DNA from: an uncultured Oscillospiraceae bacterium
GTDB lineage: Bacteria > Bacillota > Clostridia > Oscillospirales > Acutalibacteraceae
Direction: 5' to 3'
DNA length: 6,552 bases
NCBI GenBank assembly: GCA_900552285.1
Contig: URYV01000085.1
Location: 1-6,552, forward strand
Positions 5,876 to 6,552 of this stretch are shown here, piece by piece. Both the position numbers and the translations under genes were made by a program. The notes below the pieces were generated by a model that did no database searches, was not told where the DNA came from, and was given only the letters and a program-made list of their open reading frames with translations. Position 1 is the first letter of the stretch, and each line of letters opens with the position of its first letter.

Positions 5876-5920
5876 TCGTGCTTTGAAAGGTTAAAATTTC
5901 GTAACAACTTGATTTTTCCC

Positions 5921-5949
5921 TTGATAATTCAAATAAAATAAGGTATAGT
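5921..5949 (+). promoter_or_regulatory. Sigma-A-type promoter for proC
   Basis: A -35 TTGATA (5921-5926, 5 of 6), a 17-base spacer and a -10 TATAGT (5944-5949, 5 of 6). The predicted start is near 5956, giving a leader of about 32 bases. Apart from this promoter, the repeat cluster and the hairpin just after 5763, I see nothing else in the 225-base gap. Confidence 0.8.
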
Positions 5950-5988
5950 ATAGAGGTTGAGTTTAACTTGATCGGAGCGACGTGTATC

Positions 5989-6552
5989 ATGATTATGTCA
6001 ATCGGTTTTATCGGGGCGGGCAATATGGCCTCGGCAATTATAGAAACCCTTCGAAAGACGGGTTACATAAAACCCGAAAACATCTACATATATGATACCG
6101 ACATCGAAAAAAGCAAACGTTTCGCAAAATATGGTATGCATATTTGCACCGGCGCAAAAGAGGCTTTTGACGGCAGAACATATACATTTCTTTGTATAAA
6201 ACCCCAAGTCTTCCGAGAATGTTCTCAAAGCTTTTCGGGACTTGCAAATAATACAGACTGTATAGTCTCGATTATGGCAGGAATTAAGATTTTCGATATT
6301 AAAAAGGTGTTCGGTGACATTCACACAATTCGTGTGATGCCAAACACACCCATGCTTGTTTCGGGAGGCGCCTCTGCTCTTGTAAAACCGGACGACGTTT
6401 CCGACGAGTTTTTTGCTCCTGTTTTTGATATTTTCAACAGTTGCGGAAAAGCCGCCGTTGTTGAGGAAAAGGACATTTCTGCCGTCACCGCTTTAAGCGG
6501 AAGCGGTCCTGCATATTTCTTTAAATTTGCCCGTGCGGCGCTTGAGGAGGCT
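5989..6552 (+). CDS. proC: Pyrroline-5-carboxylate reductase, 3' end missing (cut by window edge)
   Basis: Reduces 1-pyrroline-5-carboxylate to proline with NAD(P)H in the cytoplasm, the last step of proline synthesis. I translated 188 codons from ATG 5989. The Rossmann motif IGFIGAGNMA is at 5-14. IKPQ (70-73) corresponds to the family's VKPQ, RVMPNTP is at 115-121 and the substrate-binding block ALSGSGPAYFF is at 168-178. Full-length members have about 260-280 residues, so roughly 80 are outside the window. ATG 5989 is preferred because GGAG (5974-5977) lies 11 bases upstream. The in-frame ATG at 5995 gives the more usual N terminus (MSIGFIGAG) but would be 17 bases from that site. The gene has its own promoter and an upstream repeat cluster, so it is a separate unit from yajC and the membrane protein gene. 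Confidence 0.95.
   Translation, partial: MIMSIGFIGAGNMASAIIETLRKTGYIKPENIYIYDTDIEKSKRFAKYGMHICTGAKEAFDGRTYTFLCIKPQVFRECSQSFSGLANNTDCIVSIMAGIKIFDIKKVFGDIHTIRVMPNTPMLVSGGASALVKPDDVSDEFFAPVFDIFNSCGKAAVVEEKDISAVTALSGSGPAYFFKFARAALEEA

Noticed and set aside
5907..5973. Three CTTGAT copies around the proC promoter
   Set aside because: Short 6-base matches with irregular spacing in an AT-rich region; one is simply part of the -35 element.
5764..5988. A short SCIFF-type cysteine-rich peptide gene after the membrane protein gene
   Set aside because: The region has frequent stops in all frames, no cysteine-rich reading frame and no suitable ribosome binding site.
6063..6070. A further TTACATAA inside proC as part of the upstream repeat array
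   Set aside because: It lies in coding sequence, about 190 bases from the cluster, and is an 8-base match that can occur by chance.

Overview
This window looks like an ordinary chromosomal, housekeeping segment of a Clostridia-type Firmicute; an uncultured or gut Oscillospiraceae/Ruminococcaceae-like organism is my best guess. The reasons are moderate GC with AT-rich intergenic regions, strong GGAGG-type ribosome binding sites, near-consensus sigma-A promoters with 17-bp spacers, the queA-tgt-yajC gene order, and a small four-helix membrane protein of the clostridial TIGR04086 type. The taxonomy is inference from gene style, not a database match. I see no mobile element, CRISPR array, tRNA or rRNA, and no sign of horizontal transfer.

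Left part (1-2570, minus strand): the lysine/diaminopimelate operon, transcribed asd, then dapA, then dapB. The genes encode three consecutive steps: aspartyl phosphate to aspartate semialdehyde, then to hydroxytetrahydrodipicolinate, then to tetrahydrodipicolinate. dapB runs off the left edge after 163 codons. A GC-rich hairpin lies between asd and dapA.

Centre (2571-2694): the intergenic region between asd and queA. It holds two good promoters that face each other, one per strand, with predicted start sites only a few bases apart. They probably cannot be occupied by two polymerases at once. This is one of the two most interesting regulatory structures here.

Right part (2695-5763, plus strand): queA and tgt (queuosine modification of tRNA), then yajC (Sec translocase accessory subunit) with its own promoter, then the small membrane protein gene. 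Between yajC and that gene is a strong intrinsic terminator. The 3' arm of its stem is itself the Shine-Dalgarno sequence of the next gene, and its T tract is the spacer to the ATG. The usual partner genes secD/secF, and the SCIFF peptide and its radical SAM maturase often found nearby in Clostridia, are not in the window.

Right edge (5764-6552): a 225-base intergenic region with three exact and one degenerate copy of TTTACATAA, spaced 14/21/14 bp. A near-consensus promoter and the first 188 codons of proC (proline biosynthesis) follow.

I did not find an obviously new multi-gene system. The points worth following up are regulatory: the face-to-face promoters, the terminator/SD overlap, and the repeat array upstream of proC.
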